Assembly (NCBI RefSeq): GCF_037040815.1
Contig: NZ_CP146232.1
Span: 3,280,501-3,344,500, forward strand
DNA length: 64,000 bases
Direction: 5' to 3'
Origin: Pararoseomonas sp. SCSIO 73927
GTDB taxonomy: Bacteria; Pseudomonadota; Alphaproteobacteria; Acetobacterales; Acetobacteraceae
A program made the position numbers and the translations under genes. The notes under the pieces were generated by a model. The model searched no databases, was not told the origin of the DNA, and worked only from the letters and a program-made list of their open reading frames with translations. Each line of letters opens with the position of its first letter. Position 1 is the first letter of the stretch. This document shows, in pieces, positions 11,271-21,409 of the stretch.

Positions 11271-11954
11271 TCAGGCGATCCGGGCGGTGACGGTGCCCAC
11301 GCCCTCGATCACGCCCTCCAGCAGGTCGCCGCGCTGCACCGCGGCGACGTTCTCCGGCGTACCGGTCATGATGAGGTCGCCCGGAGCCAGGCGCACGAGG
11401 CGGGAGAGGTTGGCGATCACCTCCGGCACGGACCAGATCAGCTTCGAGAGGTCGGAGGTCTGGCGAACCTGGCCGTTCACCTTCAGCTCGATCCGGCCCT
11501 TGCTCACGTCGACCCCGGCAACCGGCACCAGCTCGCCCATCGGGGCCGAGTGGTCGAAGCCCTTGCCCATGTCCCAGGGCCGGCCGCCCTTCTTCGCCTC
11601 GGCCTGCAGGTCGCGCCGCGTCATGTCCAGGCCGGCGCAGTAGCCCCACACGTGGTTCAGCGCGTCCGCCTCCGCGATGTCGCTGCCGCCGACGCCGATC
11701 GCCACCACCAGCTCCATCTCGTGGTGCAGGTCCTTCGTCATGCTGGGGTAGGGCATGTCGGCGCCGCCGGTCACCACCGCATCGGCCGGCTTGGTGAAGT
11801 AGAAGGGCGGCTCGCGGTCGGGGTCGCTGCCCATCTCGCGCGCGTGCTCGGCGTAGTTGCGGCCCACGCAGAAGATCCGGCGCACGGGGAATAGCCCGCC
11901 GCCGCGCACGGGCAGGGCGGCGACCGCGGGCGGGGCGATGACGTAGTCGGCCAT
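11271..11954 (-). CDS. Fumarylacetoacetate hydrolase-family protein (fumarylpyruvate hydrolase/FAHD1-like)
   Basis: FAH-fold metal-dependent hydrolase or decarboxylase, 227 aa, the short single-domain form. The family core IFCVGRNYAEHAREMG is followed by PFYFTKPADAV and by HHEMELVVAIG, which supplies acidic metal ligands; the C-terminus has MTGTPENVAAV. Members of this size include FAHD1-type acylpyruvase/oxaloacetate decarboxylase and fumarylpyruvate hydrolase of gentisate breakdown. No other aromatic-catabolism gene is nearby, so a housekeeping acylpyruvase role is the safer guess. It precedes xth on the same strand. Confidence 0.9.
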   Translation of the reverse strand: MADYVIAPPAVAALPVRGGGLFPVRRIFCVGRNYAEHAREMGSDPDREPPFYFTKPADAVVTGGADMPYPSMTKDLHHEMELVVAIGVGGSDIAEADALNHVWGYCAGLDMTRRDLQAEAKKGGRPWDMGKGFDHSAPMGELVPVAGVDVSKGRIELKVNGQVRQTSDLSKLIWSVPEVIANLSRLVRLAPGDLIMTGTPENVAAVQRGDLLEGVIEGVGTVTARIA

Positions 11955-12156
11955 GGGACGATCCGATCCGGTTCTGGGGACGGCGCCAGGATATAAAGCC
12001 GCCCGCTCGGCGGGGATACCCCGGCGGGGCGTGCCCGCCCGGCCACCGTGGCGGAGAAGGTGCCGCGAGGATGCAACCAGCCCCGCCGCCCGCTGTTGGC
12101 AGCCCAGGCAAGCCCGGCGAGTGGGCTAGACGCGACGAGAGAGCCCCAGACCGAGC
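11955..12156. other. Intergenic leader region of the FAH/xth pair
   Basis: About 200 bp with no credible gene. It separates the candidate sRNA terminator (right) from the FAH-family gene (left) and must contain that gene's promoter. On the minus strand a TATATCC element at about 11991-11997 is the only -10-like sequence close to the gene; I see no convincing -35 partner. Both strands carry short reading frames, but their codon pattern follows GC bias only. Confidence 0.5.
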
Positions 12157-12194
12157 AAAGAAATGGCGCCCGGTGAGGGGGGTCACCGGGCGCC
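12157..12194 (-). terminator. Intrinsic terminator of the candidate sRNA
   Basis: Perfect 12-bp stem: GGCGCCCGGTGA at 12165-12176 and its complement at 12183-12194, with a 6-base loop. Reading the minus strand, the stem is followed by ATTTCTTTG (12164-12156), a U-rich tail. Read on the plus strand the stem is followed by GGATACG with no U tract, so the polarity is minus. Confidence 0.65.
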
Positions 12195-12276
12195 GGATAC
12201 GCTACTTCCGATCGGAGTTCTCTTTGGTCGGGTGAGCCGGCAGGGGATACCGGAGCACCACCGGCTTTGGGCCGGC
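12157..12276 (-). ncRNA. Candidate independently transcribed small RNA, about 120 nt
   Basis: Between two minus-strand genes lies a self-contained unit read on the minus strand: a promoter-like TTGCAT and TAATGT pair (12312-12307 and 12288-12283, 18-bp spacer), about 80 nt with short internal hairpins (CCGGC-5-GCCGG near 12259-12273 and a TCCGATCGGA palindrome near 12208-12218), then a 12-bp perfect terminator stem with a U-rich tail. It lies more than 115 bases past the stop of the upstream gene (12394), so it is not simply that gene's terminator. I could not match it to 6S, SRP, tmRNA or a riboswitch. It contains no convincing reading frame. A long 3' UTR is the main alternative. Confidence 0.4.
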
Positions 12277-12282
12277 GAAGGA

Positions 12283-12312
12283 ACATTACCCATATCCACA
12301 GGAGGAATGCAA
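12283..12312 (-). promoter_or_regulatory. Promoter-like element upstream of the candidate sRNA
   Basis: On the minus strand TTGCAT (12312-12307) and TAATGT (12288-12283) are 18 bp apart, in an unusually AT-rich patch for this chromosome. The expected transcript start is near 12276. It drives nothing but the candidate sRNA before the terminator at 12194. Confidence 0.4.
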
Positions 12313-12393
12313 AGCGCGGAAGCGCCTCCACAATCACAGGACCGTGAGGGAGGGCAGGATTCCTGACGCGGGGAACGGCGTCGCCGCGGGGAG

Positions 12394-13200
12394 TTATTCC
12401 GCCGCTACGGCAGTGGCCATCGCCCCACTCCCTGCCCGGCGATGAGCGAAGGACTCCGCCGCCTCTCCGAAGCGCTCGAAGACTCGGCGGGAGAGGAGAT
12501 CCCGGTCCCAGTCATACTCGGGGTGCCACTGGACCCCTACGGCGAATCCGGGCGCCCCGTCGATGCTGGCAGCCTCGATCGTGCCGTCGGGGGCCCAGGC
12601 TTCCGGCCGCAACCGGGGCGCGGGGCGCGCGACCCCTTGATTGTGCAGCGAGTTCACGGGCACCGCCGCCGCATCATAGTCCAGCCCGGCCCAGAGCCGT
12701 GCCAACCCGCTGCCCGGTGCCACCCGCACGGAATGGGCCTTGCCCGTCCGCACCCGGACGATGGCCTGGTCGGACGGGGTGGAGTGGTCCATTCGGCCCT
12801 CCATGTCCTGGATCCGCTGGTCCAGCGACCCGCCCAGCGCAACGTTCAGCTCCTGGAAACCGCGGCAGATCGCCAGGAGCGGCACCCCGGCCGCCACGGC
12901 CGCGCGGATGAGGGGGAGGGTGGTGGCGTCCCGCGCTTCATCCTCCGGCGTGCCCTCCGCGTGTACCGGGCCGTCGTAGTAGACGGGGCAGACGTTAGAG
13001 CGGCTGCCCGTCAGCAGCAGCCCGTCCAGCCTGGAGAGAAGCTCCCGCGAGATGGCCTCGCCCGCCGCGGGCAGAAGAACGGGCATCCCGCCCACGGGGC
13101 CAAGGATGACCCGGACGTAGTGGTCGGACGCCGCGTGGTTCGGCATCCCGGTGGGACCGAAGGGCTTCACGCAGCAGGAAATGCCGATCAGGGGCCGCAT
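12394..13200 (-). CDS. Class-I glutamine amidotransferase, peptidase C26 (PuuD-like)
   Basis: Gamma-glutamyl-gamma-aminobutyrate hydrolase family, 268 aa; relatives cleave gamma-glutamyl amides in putrescine or amine catabolism. It opens PLIGISCC, has LDGLLLTGS, the nucleophile elbow LAICRGFQE (catalytic Cys) and the partner His/Glu in VQWHPEYDW. ATG 13200 is chosen because the family starts right before PxIGI; an upstream in-frame ATG at 13236 adds 12 residues unlike the family. No polyamine genes are nearby, so substrate is unknown. It lies 93 bp downstream of lolA on the same strand. Confidence 0.88.
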   Translation of the reverse strand: MRPLIGISCCVKPFGPTGMPNHAASDHYVRVILGPVGGMPVLLPAAGEAISRELLSRLDGLLLTGSRSNVCPVYYDGPVHAEGTPEDEARDATTLPLIRAAVAAGVPLLAICRGFQELNVALGGSLDQRIQDMEGRMDHSTPSDQAIVRVRTGKAHSVRVAPGSGLARLWAGLDYDAAAVPVNSLHNQGVARPAPRLRPEAWAPDGTIEAASIDGAPGFAVGVQWHPEYDWDRDLLSRRVFERFGEAAESFAHRRAGSGAMATAVAAE

Positions 13201-13293
13201 GACCGATATGTTGCGGATGCACCGTGGCGGCTTCAAGGCGAAAGACTCGCCGAAATCGCGGGGCGGCCTCCCCGAAAAAGGGGGCTGGCGGCC

Positions 13294-13953
13294 CTAGTTG
13301 TTGTCCACCGGCCCCTGCATGAAGCGCGGGTCGTTGAAATCGAAGGTCGCGCGCTCCAGCCGGATGCCCGTCTCGATGCCCGAGAGCGTCACGCGGGTGG
13401 TGTGGCCCTGGCCGTCCACCACGAGCCACTGGCGCAGCTCCATGGGATTCTCGGCAAGGACCAGGGTGATCCGCCCCTCGGAGGGGTTGGCCGTGCGGAA
13501 GAGGGTGACGCGGAGGAACCCGGCCTCGCGCTGCAGCCCGCTCACCGTCACCTCGCCCGAGAGGGTGATGCGCTCCCGCAGAAGGATGCCGAGCGGGGTG
13601 GAGCCCACCGGGACGATGGAGGGCTGCCGCAGCTCCTTGTCGTAGTGCATGAACTGCCCGGCATTCGCGACGAGCAGCAGCGGCTCCGGCGCGTCGTAGT
13701 CGAAGCGCATCCGGCCGGGCCGCCAGATCAGCGCCGTGCCCTGGGCCGTGGCGCCGTTCTGGGCGATCTGGATGAAGCGGGCGCGCAGCGTGGTGATGCC
13801 GTTGAGATAGGCCTCCACCCGCTGGAGGTCGGGCCGGTCCCGGGCGGAGGGGGCGCTCTGCGCGAGGGCCGCGGGGGCCAGCGACACGGAGACGAGCGCC
13901 GGCGCGGCCAGCGGCAGGAGGGAGAGGGCGGGGAGGATCTGGCGGCGGCGCAT
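13294..13953 (-). CDS. lolA: Outer-membrane lipoprotein carrier LolA
   Basis: Periplasmic chaperone that ferries lipoproteins from the inner-membrane LolCDE complex to the outer membrane, 219 aa. An N-terminal Arg-rich stretch and hydrophobic segment ending ALAQ form the signal peptide. The mature part shows the LolA pattern: ITTLRARFIQ, GTALIWRPGRMRFDYD, then alternating beta strands to DPRFMQ near the end. ATG 13953 starts a proper signal peptide; the frame is open to 14004 but that extension is Pro/Arg-rich. In many alphaproteobacteria lolA is close to xth; here two other genes and the candidate sRNA lie between. Confidence 0.88.
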   Translation of the reverse strand: MRRRQILPALSLLPLAAPALVSVSLAPAALAQSAPSARDRPDLQRVEAYLNGITTLRARFIQIAQNGATAQGTALIWRPGRMRFDYDAPEPLLLVANAGQFMHYDKELRQPSIVPVGSTPLGILLRERITLSGEVTVSGLQREAGFLRVTLFRTANPSEGRITLVLAENPMELRQWLVVDGQGHTTRVTLSGIETGIRLERATFDFNDPRFMQGPVDNN

Positions 13954-14074
13954 GGGCGGGAGATGGCGCGGCCGGCGCGGCGGGGGAAGGGGCGTGCGGC
14001 ACACCTCTGCGTCACCCCTGCATCCCCGCGCGCGTTAACCGCGCGGCAAGGGGCGCGGGCGTCCCCTGCGGGGC

Positions 14075-14767
14075 ATGGACGCTCTCACCGCCGATTCGGA
14101 TCGCTTCGTCGTTTCCCGCGCGCACCCCGGCGCGGCGCCGGGTGCTGGTGCCGATGCCGGATTCGGCAGGGTTCCCGGCCCGGTCGGAACGCTGGCCACG
14201 CCCCTGGCCCTGGTGCTCGTCCCCGTCCCGCCAGGCCATACCCGCGGGTTGGGAGCGGTGCTCGAATCGCTCGCGAGGTCGCGCGGCGCGGGCGACCTGC
14301 CCGCCGCGCCGGGTTCCCTCGCCGTGCTGATCCTGGCCGCGGAACCGGAGGCGCTGGCCGTGGCCGAGGGGTTGGCGCCGGGCTACCCCTTCCCCCTGCG
14401 CGTGGAGGACGGGCTGGGGGATACGGTTCTGGCGATGCGGCAGGCGGGTGCATGGGCCGTCACCCTCGGGGTGCCGGGCGCGCCGCTGCTCCTCACCACC
14501 CCCGGCCGCCCGGTGACGCCGCGCTGGGCCTATGCCCTGCTGGCGGCGCTGCGGGACGGCGCGGACCTCGTGACCCGCCGCGCCGGCTTCTGGGAGAGGC
14601 TGCTGGCCGGCGCCCGGCTGCCCGTCGCGCTCTCCGGCCGCGCCCAGGCGGCGATGGAAGGGTGGACCTCCGGCGGCCTGCGGGCGGGCGCCGGCGCGGC
14701 CTGGACGGAGCGCGGGTCCCCCTGGCGCAGCCCTGCTGCGGCCGGGCTGCGCGCCGTTCCCGGCTGA
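14075..14767 (+). CDS. Hypothetical protein, possibly glycosyltransferase-like
   Basis: 230 aa, not recognised with confidence. There is no signal peptide. Residues about 40-58 (LALVLVPVPP) and 80-100 (LAVLILAAEPEALAVAEG) look like the alternating beta/alpha units of a nucleotide-sugar transferase fold, and a second hydrophobic unit lies near 125-140, but I see no DxD motif. The C-terminal part is Arg/Gly/Ala-rich and appears disordered. It is divergent from lolA (121 bp apart) and precedes the SmtB regulator on the same strand by 73 bp. High GC makes spurious frames common here; codon pattern and conserved-looking hydrophobic blocks favour a real gene. Confidence 0.6.
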   Translation: MDALTADSDRFVVSRAHPGAAPGAGADAGFGRVPGPVGTLATPLALVLVPVPPGHTRGLGAVLESLARSRGAGDLPAAPGSLAVLILAAEPEALAVAEGLAPGYPFPLRVEDGLGDTVLAMRQAGAWAVTLGVPGAPLLLTTPGRPVTPRWAYALLAALRDGADLVTRRAGFWERLLAGARLPVALSGRAQAAMEGWTSGGLRAGAGAAWTERGSPWRSPAAAGLRAVPG

Positions 14768-14840
14768 GCCGGGCATCGCCCCGCCCTGGACAGACCCGCC
14801 CGCCGCCCCGAGACTCGCCCCGGGAAACGCGAGGTGGCAG

Positions 14841-15167
14841 GTGCGGGGCAGAATCGGCGAGGACCAGGTGGTGGAGCTGGCCGAGATGTTCCGGCTGATG
14901 AGCGACCCCACGCGGCTGAGCATCATCCTGGCCTGCCTGGACGCCCCGGCCTCGGTCGGCGAGATGGCGGAGCGGATCGGCATCTCCGGCAGCCTCGTCT
15001 CCCACCACCTGCGGTTGCTGCGGGCCGCCCGGCTGCTCCAGGCGGACCGGCGGGGGCGGCAGGTCTTCTACGCCGTGATGGACGAGCACATCCGCTCCAT
15101 GCTGACGGACATGGTGGACCACGTGGCCGAGGGCGAGGCGGAGGGCGAGGTCGCCTCCCCGAACTGA
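14841..15167 (+). CDS. ArsR/SmtB-family zinc-type repressor
   Basis: Small winged-helix metal sensor, 108 aa, expected to leave its operator when it binds metal. The helix-turn-helix spans about 34-66 (SVGEMAERIGISGSLVSHHLRLL). Near the C-terminus Asp81, His83, His94 and Glu97 reproduce exactly the residue types and spacing (2, 11, 3) of the alpha-5 zinc site of SmtB (Asp104, His106, His117, Glu120). There is no cysteine-based alpha-3 site: the usual ELCVC motif is absent. Zinc (or cobalt) sensing is therefore the best reading. The start is GTG with GAGGTGG just upstream. It precedes the cytochrome oxidase operon by 150 bp on the same strand; its target is not evident in the window. Confidence 0.9.
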   Translation: MRGRIGEDQVVELAEMFRLMSDPTRLSIILACLDAPASVGEMAERIGISGSLVSHHLRLLRAARLLQADRRGRQVFYAVMDEHIRSMLTDMVDHVAEGEAEGEVASPN

Positions 15168-15318
15168 GGCTAGCCGCGTCCCGCAACCTTGTGTCACGGG
15201 GCGCCGCGTGATTAGTGTCCGGCTGCGTTCCGTACCGCGTTCAGCTTGGCGGGGGCGGGGCGGCCGCGCGCCATGGCGGGCGGGACGGCTGGGCGGAAAA
15301 CCGGATCAGGACAGCGGA

Positions 15319-17870
<2,552 letters not shown>

Positions 17871-17923
17871 AGCGCAGCTTTCCATTGCGATTTCAGGCTT
17901 CGGAAGGGTAGAAGACACCCGCC

Positions 17924-18880
17924 ATGAGTGACCTGATGAGGAGGGGGGCTGCGGCCCCCCTCGACGTTTCCGCCGACTGGTCGGAGCTGCGGGACTGGAT
18001 CTCGCTCCTCAAGCCCCGGGTGATGACGCTGGTTGTCTTCACCGGGCTGGTGGGGATGCTGGTCGCCCCCGGCAATATCCACCCCACCCTCGGGGCGGTG
18101 GCCATCCTCTGCATCGCCGTCGGGGCGGGCGCGGCCGGCTGCATCAATATGTGGTACGACCGGGACATCGACGCGGTGATGCGCCGCACCGCCCGCCGCC
18201 CCATCCCGGCCGGCCGGGTGGAGCCCGGGGCGGCCCTGGCCTTCGGCATCGTCCTCGCCGTGATGTCCGTGCTGCTGATGGGGTTGGCGACCAACGCGGC
18301 CGCCGGGGCCTGGCTGGCCGGATCCATCCTCTTCTACGTCCTCGTCTACACCATGTGGCTGAAGCGGCGGACGCCGCAGAACATCGTCATCGGTGGTGCC
18401 GCCGGCGCCTTCCCGCCGGTGATCGGTTGGGTGGCGGTCACGGGAGGGGTGGACGTGCTGCCGCTCCTCCTCTTCGCCATCGTCTTCGTCTGGACCCCGC
18501 CGCACTTCTGGTCGCTCAGCCTGTGGGCGCATGACGACTATCAGCGGGCCGGCGTGCCGATGCTGCCCGTCACCGCCGGGGCGCGGGAGACGCGGCGCCA
18601 GATCATGGCCTACACACTCCTCCTCGCCCCCCTCGGCCTCGCGCCGACCCTGCTGGGGCTGGCGGGCTGGGTCTACGGCGCCTACGCCCTGTCCCTCGGC
18701 GCCGGCTTCCTCCTCCACGCCTGGCGCGTGCTGGGCGAGCGACAGGATGCCGCCGGGGTGTCCCTGGAGGGCGACCGGGCTGCCCGCGGGGCGTTCCGCT
18801 TCTCCCTCATGCACCTGGCCGGGCTCTTCGCGGCCCTCGCCCTGGATCACTGGCTGCACCTGGCGGGAGTTCTCGGCTGA
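17924..18880 (+). CDS. ctaB: Protoheme IX farnesyltransferase (heme O synthase)
   Basis: Inner-membrane prenyltransferase converting heme B to heme O, the precursor of heme A used by subunit I. At 318 aa it has the family's UbiA-type multi-helix fold: LLKPRVMTLVVFTGLVG in helix I, the substrate-binding NMWYDRDIDAVMRRT (Asp-rich NxxxD motif) and a second Asp motif within VWTPPHFWSLSLWAHDDY. Its stop overlaps the start of the next small gene (TGATG), so the two are translationally coupled. Confidence 0.97.
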   Translation: MSDLMRRGAAAPLDVSADWSELRDWISLLKPRVMTLVVFTGLVGMLVAPGNIHPTLGAVAILCIAVGAGAAGCINMWYDRDIDAVMRRTARRPIPAGRVEPGAALAFGIVLAVMSVLLMGLATNAAAGAWLAGSILFYVLVYTMWLKRRTPQNIVIGGAAGAFPPVIGWVAVTGGVDVLPLLLFAIVFVWTPPHFWSLSLWAHDDYQRAGVPMLPVTAGARETRRQIMAYTLLLAPLGLAPTLLGLAGWVYGAYALSLGAGFLLHAWRVLGERQDAAGVSLEGDRAARGAFRFSLMHLAGLFAALALDHWLHLAGVLG

Positions 18881-19032
18881 TGGCTCCTGAACCCGCCCGC
18901 TTGTCGGATGAGGAGGTGGCCGCCCTCTATCGCCGCCGCCGCGGCCGCAACATCGGGATGCTGGTGGTGCTCGTCGCGCTGGTGGCGATCTTCTACGCGA
19001 TCACCATGGCCAAGCTGACCTCAGGGGGCTGA
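18880..19032 (+). CDS. coxF: CoxF-like small cytochrome oxidase assembly protein
   Basis: A 50-aa single-span membrane protein. Residues 1-24 are charged (LSDEEVAALYRRRRGRN) and about 25-44 form one hydrophobic helix (GMLVVLVALVAIFYAITMAK). Alphaproteobacterial oxidase operons usually carry such a protein, called CoxF, between ctaB and ctaG; position and architecture match exactly. Its precise role in oxidase assembly is poorly known. ATG overlaps the ctaB stop, and ctaG begins four bases after this gene's stop, so translation is coupled at both ends. Confidence 0.88.
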   Translation: MAPEPARLSDEEVAALYRRRRGRNIGMLVVLVALVAIFYAITMAKLTSGG

Positions 19033-19036
19033 GCCG

Positions 19037-19636
19037 GTGCAGGACCCCGTCGCCCGCCGGAACCGCCGCACCGGGATCGCCGTGCTCGGCGTGGTGGCCG
19101 GGATGGCCGGCCTCTCCTTCGCCGCCGTGCCGCTCTACGCCATCTTCTGCCAGGTCACCGGCTACAACGGCACGGTACAGACGGGCGGCCCGGCCGCACC
19201 CGGCGCGACGGACCGGCAGGTGACGGTCCGATTCGCCGCCACCACCCATCCCGGCCTGCCCTGGCGGTTCCAGGCCTCGCAGGGCTCCATGCCCGTCCAT
19301 CTCGGCGAGCAGGGCCTGGCCTTCTACCGCGCGGAGAACGGGACGGACCGGCCGGTGGAGGGGGTGGCCACCTACAACGTGACGCCGGAGGTGGTGGGCA
19401 AGTACTTCCACAAGACCGCCTGCTTCTGCTTCGACGCCCAGACCCTGCAGCCCGGCCAGTCCGTGGACATGCCCGTCTCCTTCTGGGTGGACCCCGCCAT
19501 CGCGCAGGACCCGAACACGCGGGACATCCGCACCATCACCCTCAGCTACACCTTCTTCCGGACGCTGGCGGATGCGGAGCGTACGGGCGCGCTCGCCAGC
19601 GCCGGGCCGCATGTCGGGCGCGCCACCACGCCCTGA
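19037..19636 (+). CDS. ctaG: Cytochrome c oxidase assembly protein CtaG/Cox11
   Basis: Copper chaperone that inserts CuB into subunit I. It is 199 aa: a short cytoplasmic N-terminus, one transmembrane helix (about 13-33), and a periplasmic Ig-like domain. The copper-binding pair is the CFCF motif (KTACFCFDAQTL near 132-142), and the invariant third Cys follows the helix in AIFCQVTGYNGT. GTG start at 19037, four bases after the coxF stop. Confidence 0.96.
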   Translation: MQDPVARRNRRTGIAVLGVVAGMAGLSFAAVPLYAIFCQVTGYNGTVQTGGPAAPGATDRQVTVRFAATTHPGLPWRFQASQGSMPVHLGEQGLAFYRAENGTDRPVEGVATYNVTPEVVGKYFHKTACFCFDAQTLQPGQSVDMPVSFWVDPAIAQDPNTRDIRTITLSYTFFRTLADAERTGALASAGPHVGRATTP

Positions 19637-19762
19637 GGACGGGCAGCCCGCCGCGCTGTTCTGGGGGGCGAACCCTTGATCCCCATCCCCGTTTGCGGGA
19701 TTGATGCGGGAACGCGCCGGGGCACAGCTCCCCACAACGAGACCCAAGAACCAGGACGTGTT

Positions 19763-20632
19763 ATGGCGACCCTCGATACGACCACCGCCGATATCACGCT
19801 CGACCCGAACGAGCCGCCGGCGCCGCACAAGCACCCGTACCACCTCGTCGATCCGTCCCCCTGGCCGCTCGTCGCCTCCTTCTCCGGCGCGGCGCTGCTC
19901 TTCGGGATCGTCCTCTGGTCGCACTACAACATCCACTGGATGTTCGGCCTCGGCGTCCTCGGCACGCTGGCCTCCATGTTCTTCTGGTGGCGGGACGTGC
20001 TGCGCGAATCGAAGCAGCCGGGCGTCCACACGCCGATCGTGCGCATCGGCATGCGCTACGGCATGGCGCTGTTCATCGCCTCCGAGGTGATGTTCTTCGT
20101 CGCCTTCTTCTGGGCCTTCTTCCACTTCGCCCTCTACCCGGAGCACGTCTCCGGCGCGGCGGAGGCGATGTGGCCGCCCAAGGGCATCCACACCTTCGAC
20201 CCCTTCGGCCTGCCCTTCCTGAACACGATGATCCTGCTGCTCTCCGGCTGCACCGTCACCTGGGCGCACCACGCGCTGATCGAGGGTGACCGGAAGGGGA
20301 TGATCCAGGGTCTCGCCCTCACCGTCGGGCTCGGCCTGTTCTTCACCTTCCTGCAGGCCGTGGAGTACGCGGAGGCGCCCTTCGCCTTCTCCGGCGGCGG
20401 CATCTATCCCTCCACCTTCTTCCTCGCCACCGGCTTCCACGGCTTCCACGTGATCGTCGGCACGATTTTCCTGGCGGTCTGCCTTTTCCGCGCCTGGCGG
20501 GGCGACTTCACCCCGCGCCGGCACTTCGGCTTCGAGGCGGCGGCCTGGTACTGGCACTTCGTGGACGTGGTGTGGCTCTTCCTCTTCGTCTGCATCTACG
20601 TCTGGGGCGCCGGGCCCATCGCCGAGCACTAA
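19763..20632 (+). CDS. ctaE: Cytochrome c oxidase subunit III
   Basis: Membrane subunit III of the aa3 oxidase, which stabilises subunit I and its proton uptake; 289 aa, seven expected helices. Family signatures: KHPYHLVDPSPWPL at the N-terminus, RIGMRYGMALFIASEVMFF, WPPKGI, GCTVTWAHHAL, FLATGFHGFHV and the C-terminal AWYWHFVDVVWLFLF. The in-frame upstream ATG/GTG codons (from 19676) add sequence unlike the family; ATG 19763 gives the usual short N-terminus. 126 bp separate it from ctaG. Confidence 0.97.
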   Translation: MATLDTTTADITLDPNEPPAPHKHPYHLVDPSPWPLVASFSGAALLFGIVLWSHYNIHWMFGLGVLGTLASMFFWWRDVLRESKQPGVHTPIVRIGMRYGMALFIASEVMFFVAFFWAFFHFALYPEHVSGAAEAMWPPKGIHTFDPFGLPFLNTMILLLSGCTVTWAHHALIEGDRKGMIQGLALTVGLGLFFTFLQAVEYAEAPFAFSGGGIYPSTFFLATGFHGFHVIVGTIFLAVCLFRAWRGDFTPRRHFGFEAAAWYWHFVDVVWLFLFVCIYVWGAGPIAEH

Positions 20633-20653
20633 GCCCCGGCCCCACGGATCACC

Positions 20654-20701
20654 GAACCCCGTCCGGATGGCCGAAAGTATTCGGCCGTCCGGGCGGGGTT
20701 C
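20654..20701 (+). terminator. Long RNA hairpin between ctaE and surf1
   Basis: Arms at 20654-20675 and 20680-20701 form a 22-bp stem with an AGTA loop. Two of the pairs (T20662 and T20668 with G partners) are G-U wobbles in plus-strand RNA but would be A-C mismatches in minus-strand RNA, so the structure belongs to the operon transcript. Only a weak GTCCTT follows. It may attenuate or process the mRNA so that surf1 is made at lower levels than the oxidase subunits. Confidence 0.6.
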
Positions 20702-20719
20702 GTCCTTGAAGGGTTCCGC

Positions 20720-21409
20720 ATGACGCCCCGCCGGCGCCGCATCCTCCCGGCCGTGCTGGCCTCCATCCCCGTGCTGGCGGTCCTGCTGGCGCTGGGCACC
20801 TGGCAGGTGCGGCGGCTGCACTGGAAGACGGAGCTGCTGGCCACCATCGCGGCGGCGGAAGCCGGGCCGCCAGTGCCTCTCACTGCCGCGCCGCAGCCCT
20901 TCACCAAGGTCTCCGTCACCGGGCGCTTCCGCCACGAACTGGAGGCGACGCTCGGCGTCCAGGTGCGCGGCACGGTCCTCGGGACGCAACTCGTCACCCC
21001 GCTGGAGGCGGAGGGGCTGCCCCCCATCCTCGTGGACCGCGGCTGGGCGCCGCTGGAGCGGGGCGGCGCCGCGATCGCGCGGCCGGAGGGGCCGGTGACG
21101 GTCACCGGCTACGTCTCCCCCCCGCACGGCCGGGACTTCTTCGCCGCCACGGACGACACGGCCGGGCGGCGCTTCTACACCGCCGATGCGCCGGCCATCG
21201 GCGCGGCGCTGGGCCTGCCCGGAACGATGCCGGACATGCTGGTGGCCCTGCGGGCGCCCGACACCCCGCGGGACGCCCTGCCGCAGCCCGCCGCGACCCT
21301 GCCGCGCCCGTCCAACTCCCATCTCGGCTACGTCATCACCTGGTACGGCCTCGCCGCCTCGCTGCTGGGCGTGCTGATCGCCTGGATCATCCGGAAGGAC
21401 GACGCGTGA
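20720..21409 (+). CDS. surf1: SURF1 family cytochrome oxidase assembly factor
   Basis: Inner-membrane factor that helps place heme a in subunit I. 229 aa with the typical two-helix layout: helix 1 at about 9-27 followed by GTWQVRRLHWK, a periplasmic loop containing ILVDRGWAPL and GYVSPPHG, then helix 2 near the end with YVITWYGLAASL. It lies behind the long hairpin, and its stop overlaps the GTG start of the next gene (GTGA). Confidence 0.95.
   Translation: MTPRRRRILPAVLASIPVLAVLLALGTWQVRRLHWKTELLATIAAAEAGPPVPLTAAPQPFTKVSVTGRFRHELEATLGVQVRGTVLGTQLVTPLEAEGLPPILVDRGWAPLERGGAAIARPEGPVTVTGYVSPPHGRDFFAATDDTAGRRFYTADAPAIGAALGLPGTMPDMLVALRAPDTPRDALPQPAATLPRPSNSHLGYVITWYGLAASLLGVLIAWIIRKDDA

Noticed and set aside
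12163..12366. Short plus-strand frame, and a 19-codon frame at 12307 preceded by GGAGG
   Set aside because: The frames run over the inverted repeat and the minus-strand promoter; composition is random-like, and no downstream plus-strand gene exists that a leader peptide could control.
11955..12393. tRNA, 6S RNA, SRP RNA or riboswitch in the longest gap
   Set aside because: No acceptor stem with T-loop and no signature such as the SRP GGAAG-containing core or a known riboswitch core was found; only a generic sRNA-like unit remains.
13239..13293. CCCCGAAAAAGGGG element as a lolA terminator
   Set aside because: A 4-bp stem is too short, and the minus-strand tail has no U run in the right place.
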